DNA of 64,000 bases from Dirofilaria immitis (taxonomy: Eukaryota > Nematoda > Chromadorea > Rhabditida > Onchocercidae), in NCBI GenBank assembly GCA_024305405.1, contig JAKNDB010000075.1, forward strand, positions 434,001-498,000. Reading direction: 5' to 3'. The notes below the pieces were generated by a model that was not told the DNA's origin, searched no databases, and saw nothing but the letters and a program-made list of their open reading frames with translations. Both the position numbers and the translations under genes were made by a program. Position 1 is the first letter of the stretch. Every line of letters starts with the position of its first letter. Positions 36,220 through 46,431 of this stretch are shown piece after piece.

Positions 36220-37530
36220 AAAACGGAAATCCATTTATTTACGGATGCTTCAAACAGAGCGTACTGTGCAGCTGTGCATCCACCAATCAAGAAAATTAAA
36301 TTATAAATTAAAATTCATTTTGGCTTACGCCAAATCTTGAATTGCTCCAATAAAAGATGCATCTATATATATATACCCAGACTCGAATTATTATCCATAC
36401 TAATCAGGATAAGAGCAACTCAATTCATTTAAAAATGATAAGAAATGGACGAAACTGTATTACACTGTGATCAGATTCTGAATGTTGCTTTCTACTGGAT
36501 CAGGAACTATACAAAATTATTTCCATGATTTTACAAAACCGAATCAAAAAATAAGGAAAGTAAATTTTGCATTTCTTTATATATCTAAGTGAACAAAATA
36601 CAGAAGATATAGCTACTAAAGGTTTCTCACCAAGTAACTCTGAAATTATAAACAATGATGGAATGTATTTCAATGGCTTAAAAGGAAAAAATCGGATTGG
36701 CCATAATGTAAATTTAAATATAATGTAATGATGAATTTGAAGAAACGATTATTGTAAAGATTACAAAAGTAACTCGAAACTTTGATAGAAAATTAATTCA
36801 ATCCATTATCATATACCGTCTTAGCAAATGAATAAGATTATTGAGAACAATTGTGGAGCTACGATTTATTAGACTAATCAGTAGTCTAATCAGTAGAAGC
36901 GTACTGCCTTGGCTGCGATCATGTCTACTGAGCGAAATTGCATGACCGAAAACGACTATGATACAGCAGAATAGTTAATGATAAGAGAACCACATTGGAA
37001 GGAATGATAGAAAAGAAGATGAATGGATGGCCAAGTTGAAATTAACAAATTATGGAGAACAAGACGTTATTCAGATTATCGGGATTAGACCATGAAAGCA
37101 AATATTCCATCTATTTACGGAATCATAACATCATTAGCGAGCTTTTTACGTAGGAATCGTTTGCACTTTACGTAATTAAAACGTAAATTCTGAATACCAA
37201 AAGCAAGATCTGTAATAAACATGTGATATCTTCCTGTCTGGGTTGTAAGCGTTGGAGAACTAAGTCATTTAAACTACGCGTAATGTCAAGCCTTCCAGAA
37301 GCACAAGTGAAATAGTCTCAAGAAAAGATTGGGTTCTCTTACAATCAAATTTTATTTTGGAATAGTCAGATGATGAATAGTTTTTGCATGTTTTATAAGT
37401 ACATTTTGAACTAGCGGAAGACTTAACCGCCGAGAATTTTTTGCATGTCCTAAGAAGAGTAATTCCACGACGCGAATATCCGAAGTTAGTCTTAAGTAAC
37501 AATGCCAGTTAGTTTCAATTGATATTTAAA
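36220..37530 (+). pseudogene. decayed BEL/Pao pol relic (RNase H to integrase)
   Basis: Plus-strand protein fragments, in order: an RNase H Phe-Thr-Asp-Ala-Ser motif at ~36226; an Asp-Ile-Ala-Thr-Lys-Gly-Phe-Ser-Pro segment at ~36605; an integrase zinc-domain remnant (Gly-Cys-Lys-Arg-Trp-Arg-Thr-Lys-Ser-Phe-Lys-Leu) at ~37237-37275; and a core remnant (Phe-Glu-Leu-Ala-Glu-Asp-Leu-Thr) at ~37405. These match elements 1 and 2 in order. Stops and frame changes occur every few codons, and no LTRs were found. It is an older insertion than element 2. Confidence 0.75.
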
Positions 37531-38749
37531 AAAATTAATCATTACGAAATTTTCTTAGCAGCTAAGGGTATAATATGAAAAAAAAAAAAAAACAACGGAA
37601 GTACAATGGAATACCATCATCATTCGTCGTTCATCCATTGATCATTGATGATTGTTATTTAATCATTTTGTCTTAACTGTCTCCATTAATAAGTTCTAAC
37701 AACATATTTAAAAGTTAAACATTTTAAAATCTAAACATCCCTCACATACAATACTTAACTCATGAAATTCTCGAAATATCATACGACATTCGAATTCCTC
37801 CCAAAAATTTGACCATTTCAAAATTTCATTTGTCATAAATTTCTGCATTTTAACAGACTATCTATAAAAATAAAGTTCATATTATTATGTCTTTTAGGTA
37901 TATATTAGGAATATATATTTTAGAGAATCATCATCATATTTCCGAATTAATACGTAAGAAGCAATTCGGCGATAAATCGTCTACATCAATGGAAACATTA
38001 TTGATTAGTGTGCGATAACTGCGCCAAAAAAATCGAAGAGAAGGAAAATGTAGCAAGAATGAAGCAGCTAGTGCCATTATGGTAATCATTAATGGATTAT
38101 CAATGTTATGTTATGGAAAAATTATTCCAAAATTTCAACGATTGAGACGACAAATTTTATGCTCAGCAGTTATTTGTAATAAAAATTGTCATGACTTATT
38201 TTTGATAAAAAATTAACTTTTTAAATAGCAAGTTTCATAAATTTGATATTCGAAAATTTAGAAACAATAAAAAAATTTTAAACAGGCTAGTGTAATTCTG
38301 CTTTCGTCATTATCTTTTATTCAATTTTATAACGAATAATTTACCATAATTACGAGAAAAAATAGCGATAAGTAATTATACATATTTCTAATCATAAAAA
38401 TAATAATAATTCATCGGGAAATTTCAATATTTTTACTTAATCTTTATTAAGCTAATTATTCTCAAAGCAAAAAATCGTAGCAATTAATAGCAATCAAAAT
38501 TTGTTGAGAAATTTATTTAATCAAATTTTTATAAAACAAAATCAAGGATTGAAAGCGTAGCAAGTAAATGAATTTAATTTGAAGCGGTAATGAATTCATA
38601 GGATTATTTCGATTGCAATCTTATGCAGCTTTATAAAACACGAAAAATGAATAAAATATAGTAACCGAAATAAATTCTTTCGAAATCAAAATAACTGATA
38701 CGAAAAGGTAAACGATAGTTTCAATATTCTATTATAACAGCGTATTATT

Positions 38750-38972
38750 TATTGATTTCCGGAAAACGATTTTTATAATTTCAGAAACAAAGGAATTAAG
38801 TAAAAATATTTTATTCTGTTGCTAATTATATTGAAGTTGCAGAAGTAATCATGATTTTTATTTGGATAAATTTTCATAAACCTACGATTTTCGATGAGTC
38901 CATGAAAAATTTGTCATTATTCCACAAAATGTTTACAATAATCAAATTACCAAGCTTTTCAAACTCATATTT
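38750..38972 (-). repeat. dispersed repeat family, copy 1
   Basis: Its reverse complement aligns over ~220 bp with 51245-51480 (shared blocks include GAGTTTGAAAAGCTTG and CTCATCGAAAATC) and partly with 39430-39660. It is non-coding, with no terminal repeats identified. Confidence 0.65.
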
Positions 38973-39429
38973 TTTTCTATGAATTGTTTTTAATCGCCAT
39001 ATTAGACAAGCATTCCACAAATAACAATTAAGTGCATAAATTATGGTTCTGACTATGAAAATTAAATATTTGCAAATTTTCGTTTTGTACTATTATGTTA
39101 TCAGTTTTCTCGTTACTTTCGAAGCAATCAGTGTGTTGCGTATAAATATCAATTTGCAGAGTAGAAAACAGTTTGGTTTCTTGAATCTTTTCAAAGATAA
39201 TGTGTTATCAGATAGCTGATTCTACTAAGTTCTTTGCTGCATACATTGCACTTCAACAATTTTCGGTTTCATGTCTCCTATTATGATCGTTTAAATCCAA
39301 TTGATTTTTTACCCCTGCCTGAATTGATGAATCGTTTCACTTGAGATTTGAAGTTATGCGAAATGTTTCATTCTTATAATTTGAGTGATTTAATAATCAT
39401 TTTCTTGAAATTTTTGAGCAGTCTCAATC

Positions 39430-39660
39430 AATGCAATCTAATGTAAATATTTTATGAAATAATAGCAAATTTTTTGAAGTAATATTTTGTGAAATACTAA
39501 CAAATTTTTTATGATCTTATCGAAAATCATAATTCTGCGTAAATTTATGCAAATAGAAGTCATGCCTGTTTCTGTAACTTCAACGCAAATAGCAACAGAA
39601 TAAAACATTGTTATTTAATCCCTTTCCTTCTGAAAAAGATAAAAATTGTTTTCTAGAACT
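39430..39660 (+). repeat. dispersed repeat family, copy 2
   Basis: Aligns with 51325-51440 in the same orientation (ATCGAAAATCATA, TAAATTTATGCAA) and with copy 1 in reverse. Copies 1 and 2 form an inverted pair ~460 bp apart. Confidence 0.6.
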
Positions 39661-40132
39661 GTCACAATGAAATTATTCAATCAAATTCATCGTTAATCCA
39701 CAGTTTGAAATTTTATGACTAAAATTAATTAAAAAGAATCGAGAGAAATATTTATCAATCAATAAATATTATTTATTAAAAACATCGAATAATCATTAAC
39801 CAAGACATTTCTTGTTATTTGGATATGAAATTTTCAATGCTAGTAACAAAGGGCATAAAAAATAAAAATAATGTCTTATCTATTTTTATTAAGGTAGATT
39901 TTACATCACTCATTTTTTGATATTATTATGGGAAGATGGATAGGTTGATAGTTCAATGACAAAAAGGATATATCACTGTGATTTAATTTGTTGAGGAGAT
40001 CTGTTATAAGTGTTATCAATTATTAATGATTAGAGAAGAGGTGCTGAGAACAGATAAACTATATGATAAGCTGAATAAAAAAGCATTTTCCATCTAAATA
40101 AAACTATCATATTTGTTGGTACGCTTGATTGG

Positions 40133-40137
40133 AAAAG
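40133..40137. other. target-site duplication, left (AAAAG)
   Basis: AAAAG directly precedes the 5' LTR and recurs directly after the 3' LTR at 46427-46431. Five-base duplications are usual for BEL/Pao integration. Confidence 0.85.
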
Positions 40138-40635
40138 TGTCGGGAAACCGAGAGAAAATTAATTCAAATTTATTCCTAAAAATACATTTTTGTAACAAAT
40201 AATTAATTCATTAACGATTCCTGTTTCTCACACTAATCCGTCAACGATTTCCTGTTTTTGCACTAATCAAAATATTTATGTAAATTTTCTTATTCATCAT
40301 TCACCCAAAATCCTTTCCCCATTTGTTCCAATCCAAATATCTGTTTTATCTATTTACAAATCTTACCAAACAAAATATCTGTTTTATCTATTTACAAATC
40401 TTACCAAACAAAATATCTGTTTTATCTATTTACAAATCTTACCAATCCAAATTTTTTTCTCTCATCACGCCCCTTTTTATCACCTTATATAAACACAACC
40501 GCAGCAACAGATTTCAGTTTTGTTTTGTTTTTGTTTTTAACCTCCTTGACCACAGTTTGCGGCGTTTTTTTTCTTCCCCTTTAATAAAATATTCGTTATT
40601 TGTTGATTGTCCCCGCAGCAAAAATTTCCACAACA
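40138..40635 (+). repeat. 5' LTR of BEL element 2
   Basis: 498 bp, from TGTCGGGAAACC to CCACAACA. Contains TATATAAA at 40486-40493 and AATAAA at 40583-40588. A 38 bp unit (containing ATCTGTTTTATCTATTTACA) is present three times, at periods 40341, 40379 and 40417; the 3' LTR has only one. Confidence 0.93.
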
Positions 40636-40641
40636 TTTTTT

Positions 40642-40659
40642 TGGTGCCACGAGCCGGGA
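40642..40659 (+). other. primer-binding site of BEL element 2
   Basis: TGGTGCCACGAGCCGGGA lies six bases after the LTR end and begins TGG. It is close to the element 1 site. The gag ATG is only 28 bases from its start. Confidence 0.65.
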
Positions 40660-40669
40660 AATTACCGGG

Positions 40670-42124
40670 ATGTCAACCAGCTTGATCAAAAGTGCTCAAC
40701 CGACATTAGAGAAACTTGAGCTACTACTCACCGAAATAAACGAATTGGATTTATCGGATTTATTGCCGGTCGATCAACAATTAACGCAGGAAGAAACGCG
40801 TCACCTATACGAAGTTCGAAAACGAACTATTGGAGAAAAATTGGAACGAATCGAGCAATATGTTAGTATTCTTGAAATTATCAACAACAATTGGCTCGAC
40901 TATATCCAGAAAACGACAAATGCAGCAAGAAAGAAAGAAGAGGAAGAAATTTATATCGAAATGGCCGATCAAGAAAAAGGTATTTTACGATTATTAAGTC
41001 AAGGTAGGGAAGTCAAAACTACTTTAAAGTTGTATAATAAGGATCTTGAGATAGCCATTCGTAGCCTAACATCGGGACATATAAGTCAAGGTAATCTAAA
41101 AGAAGTATCTGCAATTGGCCCACAAGTAACACTGCACTTACCACAACTACAATTACCCACATTTAGTGGGGATCCTAAAACGTGGAGGCAGTTCTGGAAT
41201 AGTTTCGATGTAGCAGTGCATTTTCAAGCTATACCAGACGTTCAAAAACTAAACTATTTAATGTCCTGCTTAAGAGGAGAAGCTCTGTTAGCTGTTAGAG
41301 GTTACGATATTGCCCCTCAAAATTACAATATCATTCGAAAGGTATTAATTGAAAAATTCGGTGAGGATTCTATTATCAAGAAATCCTTATATGCCGAACT
41401 GCAATCTATCAAAAGAAGTGATCGAGATTGGAAAGCAACAATAGAAGCAATTGAAAGAATACTACGACAGCTAGAAGCGATCGGAGAAAATTTGGACCAT
41501 TGTAGTATCGAAACTTCTATAGAAAGTAAGTTACCTATTTGGATATTACACAAAGTTTATGAACAAAAGAAAAGAGGAGCTTGGTCAATAGATCGACTCC
41601 GGCAAATATTAGGAGAATTAGTTCAAATAAATGAAGAAGTAGCTAGAAACCAATCCTTTAGCAATGAGAAGAAATCGATAGATTTCAAACAAAAACGAGC
41701 ATCACATAATAATAAGGGAGAAACCTCTGCGTTATCTACAATAAAACAATTTAAATCAACCAAATCAAGTGGTCATGAGTCAACCACACAACCCAAGAAA
41801 ATTGCTAGGGATAAAAGACCTTGTGCATTTTGTAACAAGGACCATTGGGATAACGAATGCTCCACGTATCCCACACTCAAACAGCGAATGGAATATCTAG
41901 GAAAAAATAACGCATGTCTTAATTGCCTTCGGACGGGGCACGCAACAAATAATTGTAACAAAAAGAAACGCTCATGTTTCCATTGCAAGAATCCTCACAA
42001 CACTGCGCTGTGTTATGTGAAATATGGTATGCAAACTGCCGAATCAAGGAACTCAGCAAACGTAATTAACTCAATAGCTCAATCAACACATCAACAAGGT
42101 CAGGAAATTTTGCTTTTATGTTAA
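40670..42124 (+). CDS. BEL element 2 gag
   Basis: A 484-residue ORF. The ATG at 40670 is chosen because it is the first after the primer-binding site; the open frame extends upstream only into the LTR. The N-terminal ~150 residues are charged and helical. Next comes the DUF1759-like region (LPTFSGDPKTWRQFWNSF) and then three CCHC-type knuckles near the C-terminus: CAFCNKDHWDNEC, CLNCLRTGHATNNC and CFHCKNPHNTALC. The TAA at 42122-42124 is followed in the same frame by protease sequence, so the stop separates what is usually one gag-pol polyprotein. Confidence 0.88.
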   Translation: MSTSLIKSAQPTLEKLELLLTEINELDLSDLLPVDQQLTQEETRHLYEVRKRTIGEKLERIEQYVSILEIINNNWLDYIQKTTNAARKKEEEEIYIEMADQEKGILRLLSQGREVKTTLKLYNKDLEIAIRSLTSGHISQGNLKEVSAIGPQVTLHLPQLQLPTFSGDPKTWRQFWNSFDVAVHFQAIPDVQKLNYLMSCLRGEALLAVRGYDIAPQNYNIIRKVLIEKFGEDSIIKKSLYAELQSIKRSDRDWKATIEAIERILRQLEAIGENLDHCSIETSIESKLPIWILHKVYEQKKRGAWSIDRLRQILGELVQINEEVARNQSFSNEKKSIDFKQKRASHNNKGETSALSTIKQFKSTKSSGHESTTQPKKIARDKRPCAFCNKDHWDNECSTYPTLKQRMEYLGKNNACLNCLRTGHATNNCNKKKRSCFHCKNPHNTALCYVKYGMQTAESRNSANVINSIAQSTHQQGQEILLLC

Positions 42125-42811
42125 GAAATTGAAATAATTAACCCGATCATGCCGGAAAATCATGAAGAAGTTTTAGTACTATTTGATATAGGATCATAGT
42201 CATCTTTTATATCGACAAAATTAGCAAATCGATTAAGGTTAGAAAGAAAAGAAACGGAAAATCTAAGTATTTCTTCATTTGGTAATAAATTCCCGAGGTT
42301 ACATCAAACTACTAAAGTGGATATCGGAGTAAAAACAGTCGACTCGGAAATTATAACTATTAATACTTATGTATTAGACTACCTAACGGACAAATTAAAA
42401 GTAATTAAATCAAACTACCAAGATTTACCGCGCATGATAAGTCTAGAACAACTAGACCACGGAGAAGATTGGAAAAGACCCGATATATTTATTGGAGCCG
42501 ACTACTTTTTTGACTTTATGTCACCATATGAATTCTACAAGACGTCATCAGGGTTCTACGTAATTCTCACAAAGGTTGGTCCTATAGTAACTGGAATTGG
42601 ATACATTAAAAACTATTGTACTAGTAAGACTTCAGACAGAATAGACAAAATTTCTGTTGAGGGCAAAACAATGAAAGTAGGTAATGTCACTACGACTTCA
42701 GATATCGAACAATTTTGGAAGCTCGAACTAATAGGTATTCAAGAACAACCAAATGCCTGTGATGATGAAAAGGCATTAGAACAATTTAAAAAGGAATCAC
42801 AAAAGAAATAA
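42125..42811 (+). pseudogene. BEL element 2 aspartic protease region (broken)
   Basis: Continues in the gag frame. The catalytic Asp-Ile-Gly-Ser is at ~42182-42196 and is followed directly by an in-frame TAG at 42197-42199. The ORF then runs open to 42811 (Asp-Ile-Phe-Ile-Gly-Ala-Asp-Tyr-Phe at ~42480) and ends at a TAA. The region corresponds to DUF1758-type peptidases of Pao elements. It is inactive as it stands. Confidence 0.8.
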
Positions 42812-43674
42812 CAGATAGAAGTTCGTTGGCCCTGAAAGGATTCAAAGGGAGTTTAAACGATAATTACGGTCTTTGTTTCGGAAGGCTGAAAACATTAGTT
42901 AAACGACTTCGGACTGACAAACTACTATTTAATCGATACAATGAAGTAATTCTACAACAAGTGCAATCCAATATAATTGAAGAAGTGACTCCAAACATGA
43001 ATCAGAGCGGTGTTATACATTATTTGCCTCATCACGAAGTATTAACACCGGGTAAATCGACAACGAAATTAAGAATTGTTTACGACGCTTCAGCCCGACT
43101 AAAAGGTATGAAAAGCTTAAATGATGTTTTATACCGCGGCCCGATTACCCTCCCCGACTTGGTAGGTGTATTACTTCGTTTTAGGACGATGGAAAATGTT
43201 ATAATAGTCGATATTGAAAAGGCATTCTTGCAGTTGGAATTATTTCCATCGGAGCGGAACTGCACTCGATTCTTATGGTTGAAGAATATTCAAGGAGAAG
43301 TAACTGACGACAATATAGTATGTTATCGTTTCCAAAGAGTTCCATTTGGGATCATATCATCCCCATTTTTACTTTCAGCGACTCTTAATTATCATTTAGA
43401 AACTCAGGGAAGCGAAGTTGCCCTGGAAATTAGAAAAAATCTCTATGTCGATAACATTATACTGCAAACTAAGGGAACCAAGGAAGCACTCAAAAACTAT
43501 GAAAAAATGAAATCCATCTTCAAAGAAGCTTCAATGAATATAAGGGAATTTTTGTCAAACAATGAAGAATTCAACAAATCCATTCGCGAGCATGATCGAG
43601 CAGAGGTAAACCAATTAAAAAGAATCCTCGGCATTAATTGGAATCCCAAAAAGATATCATCCAAATCATTTTAA
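42812..43674 (+). pseudogene. BEL element 2 reverse transcriptase
   Basis: Frame 1 after a one-base shift at ~42830. Recognisable polymerase blocks: Lys-Leu-Arg-Ile-Val-Tyr-Asp-Ala-Ser (fingers), motif A IIVDIEKAFLQLEL, motif B VPFGIISSPFLLSATLN and motif C LYVDNII. Motif C reads Tyr-Val-Asp-Asn where most retroviral enzymes have a second Asp; I believe Asn occurs in other Pao/BEL elements, so this need not be a lesion. The ORF ends at 43674 after drifting from the expected frame at ~43640. Confidence 0.85.
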
Positions 43675-44372
43675 AACCATGGAATGGAATAAAACTGACA
43701 AAACGAACAATTTTACAATTTATAGCAGCTCAGTATGATCCATTAGGATTCCTTGTTCCGACTATGGTGCAATTCAAACTATTCCTTCAACATTTATGGA
43801 AAAGGAACTACACTTGGGATCAATCTACAAGTGAAGAAGACGAAGAAACTTGGGAATGTCTAATAAAAGAATGGTCAACAGACATAAAGGATCTACCACG
43901 GTGTGTAATACATCCCTCAGAACAAATGCAGCTCCATGTTTTCACAGACGCATCAAGTCTAGCCTATTCTGCAGCTATATATGTGCGAAACTATGGAATT
44001 GAAGGTGTTAAAACATCGCTTATATTCGCAAAATCACGGATCGCACCAATTAAAGGTATTACCATACCTCGATTGGAATTATTAGCAATAATTGTTGGAG
44101 TAAGAGCAGTCCATTTTGTTATAAATCAACTGAATCTAGAAAACGTGCCAGTTACCCTATGGTCTGACTCGAAGTACGCATTACATTGGATACAGAACTG
44201 TTTCCGACTACTGCCAAAATTTGTACAGAATCGAGTAGAAGAAATAAGAAAAGCAAAGTTTCTATTCCGGTATATTCCAAGTAAGTATAATCCAGTCGAC
44301 ATTGCAACAAAGGACTTTCTCCAGCAAAACTTGGAAATTATGAAACATGGTGGAACGGACCGTCATGGTTAG
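43638..44372 (+). pseudogene. BEL element 2 connection and RNase H
   Basis: Frame 3. The conserved Tyr-Asp-Pro-Leu-Gly-Phe-Leu block at ~43733 is typical of Pao pol. RNase H follows: [39 protein letters not shown] and the Asn-Pro-Val-Asp near the end, giving the Asp/Glu/Asp/Asp set. The frame is lost at ~44340, where the chain should continue into the integrase linker at 44384 in another frame. Confidence 0.85.
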
Positions 44373-44383
44373 CAAAAGAAGAA

Positions 44384-45115
44384 ATGAACTGGCCGCAATG
44401 GGAATACAACTTTGAAGGGGAATACGAAAATGAAGAAGGAAACGAAATCTCTGTAGCAAAGGTTACAAAACAAGTTATTATAAATAAAACTTTTAGACTT
44501 ATAGACGCGAGTCGTTTTAGTAAATGGTCAAAATTGTTGAGAGCTACTGCATGGGCGTTGAAATTCATAAATTCCATAACAAAGGGAAACCTTCATGGCT
44601 ACACTCCTTATCGGATGTACGAAATCAACTAACAGTAGCAGATCTTATATTAGCGAATACAGTCTTGATCAAGCAAGCGCAATCAGAAGGAATAACCGAA
44701 GAAGAAATAAACAAATGGAATCTGTACTACGATGAAAGGGATGGTTATTGGAAATTCAGAAGCCGATTAGACAATCTAAAACAGTACGAAAGTAATTCGC
44801 ATTTAATCTATCTCCCGAGACATAATCACATAATTGAAATTTTTATACAATGCCAACATGAGAAACTCTACCATGCAGGTATTGCTCACACGCTATCAGA
44901 ATTGAGAATAGAATATTGGATACCCAAAGGAAGAACTGAAGTCAAGCGAGTATTAAACAAATGCAGAAGCTGTAAAAGATGGAAGACAAAACCATTTAAG
45001 TTACCAATTATGCCTAATCTTCCAAAAACCCGAATCGAACGTACTCGAACATTCGAAAATATTGGATTGGACTATCTTGGTCCTCTTTCTATCAAGAATG
45101 AAACTGGGATTGTCA
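44384..45115 (+). pseudogene. BEL element 2 integrase, N-terminal part only
   Basis: Two overlapping frames (44384-44632 and 44524-45115) encode the linker and the H2C2 zinc domain (CQHEKLYHAGIAHTL, CRSCKRWK) and the first strand of the core (IGLDYLGPL). At ~45115 the sequence passes into env-like sequence. The second catalytic Asp and the Glu of the core are absent, so an internal deletion removed them. Confidence 0.85.
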
Positions 45116-46072
45116 AAAGCGAGCCATACTTAATGAATGGTAATATTATCATCGAAAAAGGAACCAACAATTTAGCCAACAACATACGAAAACAAAGGTC
45201 TGAATCCAGAGGGTGAGTTAATTATGAAGGAAGTAAGTGAAAGGGAAGAAACAGAATTAGATAAGTTTGATCCAAAGAATATTAAATATCAATATCTTTT
45301 CGACGTGTTGCAGATAGAATTTAAGAAACAATTGACTAAACTGTATCAGAGAAGCTGCCAAAACAGAAACAACTTATTATTATTGATTGAATGGTTATCG
45401 ACTTTCAATCCAACACTGGCTGTTAAACTATTGTTGCAAAGAAACGATATAATAGCAAAACGAATTAAAGGAAAACTGTTAATAGCTCCCTGTAGTTTCA
45501 ATGCCTCTGAATGGAAAACTGTAGATTTCAAAGCAGGTATAGTGAGCAAATTCGAAATTGAGAAAATTAATGCAGATTTAGATATATTAGCCCAAACACT
45601 CGGAATAACGAACCCAGTACATGGTCCAACACGAGAGGAATCTTTACGGGAACTAATAGTTGAACAAGGGGAAGAATTGGTAAATCAACTAGAAACCGAA
45701 TTCGATGAAACCACTGAATTAATAGAACAAGAATTATCAGAAGTTATGAAACGTTGGAAACTGATCACCTTTAGTATAATTGTTTTCGTAATATTAATTA
45801 TAATAATTGTTATCAAACTAAAATTTGAATTAATTCGATCTCTTTGTCGTTTTTTCTGTATTAGAACCTCAAATCGAAGGGTAGATAATTCTATGGAACT
45901 TGTACGGGTTCCTACACCCAAAAGAAGGGATCAAGAACCACCCAACACCATTCAATACTTTCCCATTGTTCTTTCCTTAAATAGCCCTTCATCCCGTTTC
46001 CTCGGGAATGTCAGGAAACCGAGGAAAATTAATTCAAATTTATTCCTAAAAATACATTTTTGTAACAAATAA
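45116..46072 (+). pseudogene. BEL element 2 env-like C-terminal ORF
   Basis: A 282-residue ORF opens at 45224 and runs 64 bases into the 3' LTR; a short piece in another frame (45116-45216) precedes it. It has a Cys-containing ectodomain-like part, acidic helices, one strong membrane segment around residues 180-202 (ITFSIIVFVILIIIIVI) and a basic, Cys-containing tail. Position between integrase and 3' LTR plus one C-terminal anchor fit the envelope-like gene some nematode BEL elements carry. The N-terminal two-thirds expected of such a protein is missing. No fusion motif was identified; assignment is by position and topology only. Confidence 0.6.
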
Positions 46073-46426
46073 TTAATTCATTAACGATTCCTGTTTCTCA
46101 CACTAATCCGTCAACGATTTCCTGTTTTTGCACTAATCAAAATATTTATGTAAATTTTCTTATTCATCATTCACCCAAAATCCTTTCCCCATTTGTTCCA
46201 ATCCAAATATCTGTTTTATCTATTTACAAATCTTACCAATCCAAATTTTTTTCTCTCATCACGCCCCTTTTATCACCTTATATAAACACAACCGCAGCAA
46301 CAGATTTCAGTTTTGTTTTGTTTTTGTTTTTAACCTCCTTGACCACAGTCTGCGGCGTTTTTTTCTTCCCTTGAATAAAATATTCGTTATTTGTTGATTG
46401 TCCCCGCAGCAAAAATTTCCACAACA
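46009..46426 (+). repeat. 3' LTR of BEL element 2
   Basis: 418 bp, from TGTCAGGAAACC to CCACAACA. It matches the 5' LTR except for a few substitutions and small indels, and has one copy of the 38 bp unit that is triplicated in the 5' LTR. TATATAAA at 46279-46286; AATAAA at 46374-46379. Confidence 0.93.
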
Positions 46427-46431
46427 AAAAG
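46427..46431. other. target-site duplication, right (AAAAG)
   Basis: Perfect copy of 40133-40137. Confidence 0.85.

Larger units (their letters stand above)
37531..40132. other. intergenic with inverted dispersed repeats
   Basis: No gene seen. Contains two opposite-strand copies of a ~230 bp dispersed repeat (38750-38972 and 39430-39660). Confidence 0.5.
40138..46426 (+). mobile_element. BEL/Pao LTR retrotransposon with both LTRs (element 2)
   Basis: A 6.3 kb element bounded by two LTRs and a perfect AAAAG target duplication. Order: 5' LTR, primer-binding site, gag, protease, reverse transcriptase, RNase H, integrase (truncated), env-like ORF, 3' LTR. Domain order and the DUF1759/DUF1758/Pao-type peptidase arrangement place it in BEL/Pao. 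It is defective: a stop after gag, a stop in the protease motif, frame changes at ~42810, ~43640 and ~44370, and most of the integrase core missing. The LTRs differ at only a few positions apart from a VNTR, so insertion was fairly recent and was presumably helped by proteins from another copy. Confidence 0.93.

Noticed and set aside
42100..42200. Programmed stop readthrough between gag and protease in BEL element 2
   Set aside because: A second in-frame stop lies inside the protease active-site motif and other frames are broken too, so these are better seen as lesions; the equivalent codon in element 1 is not a stop.
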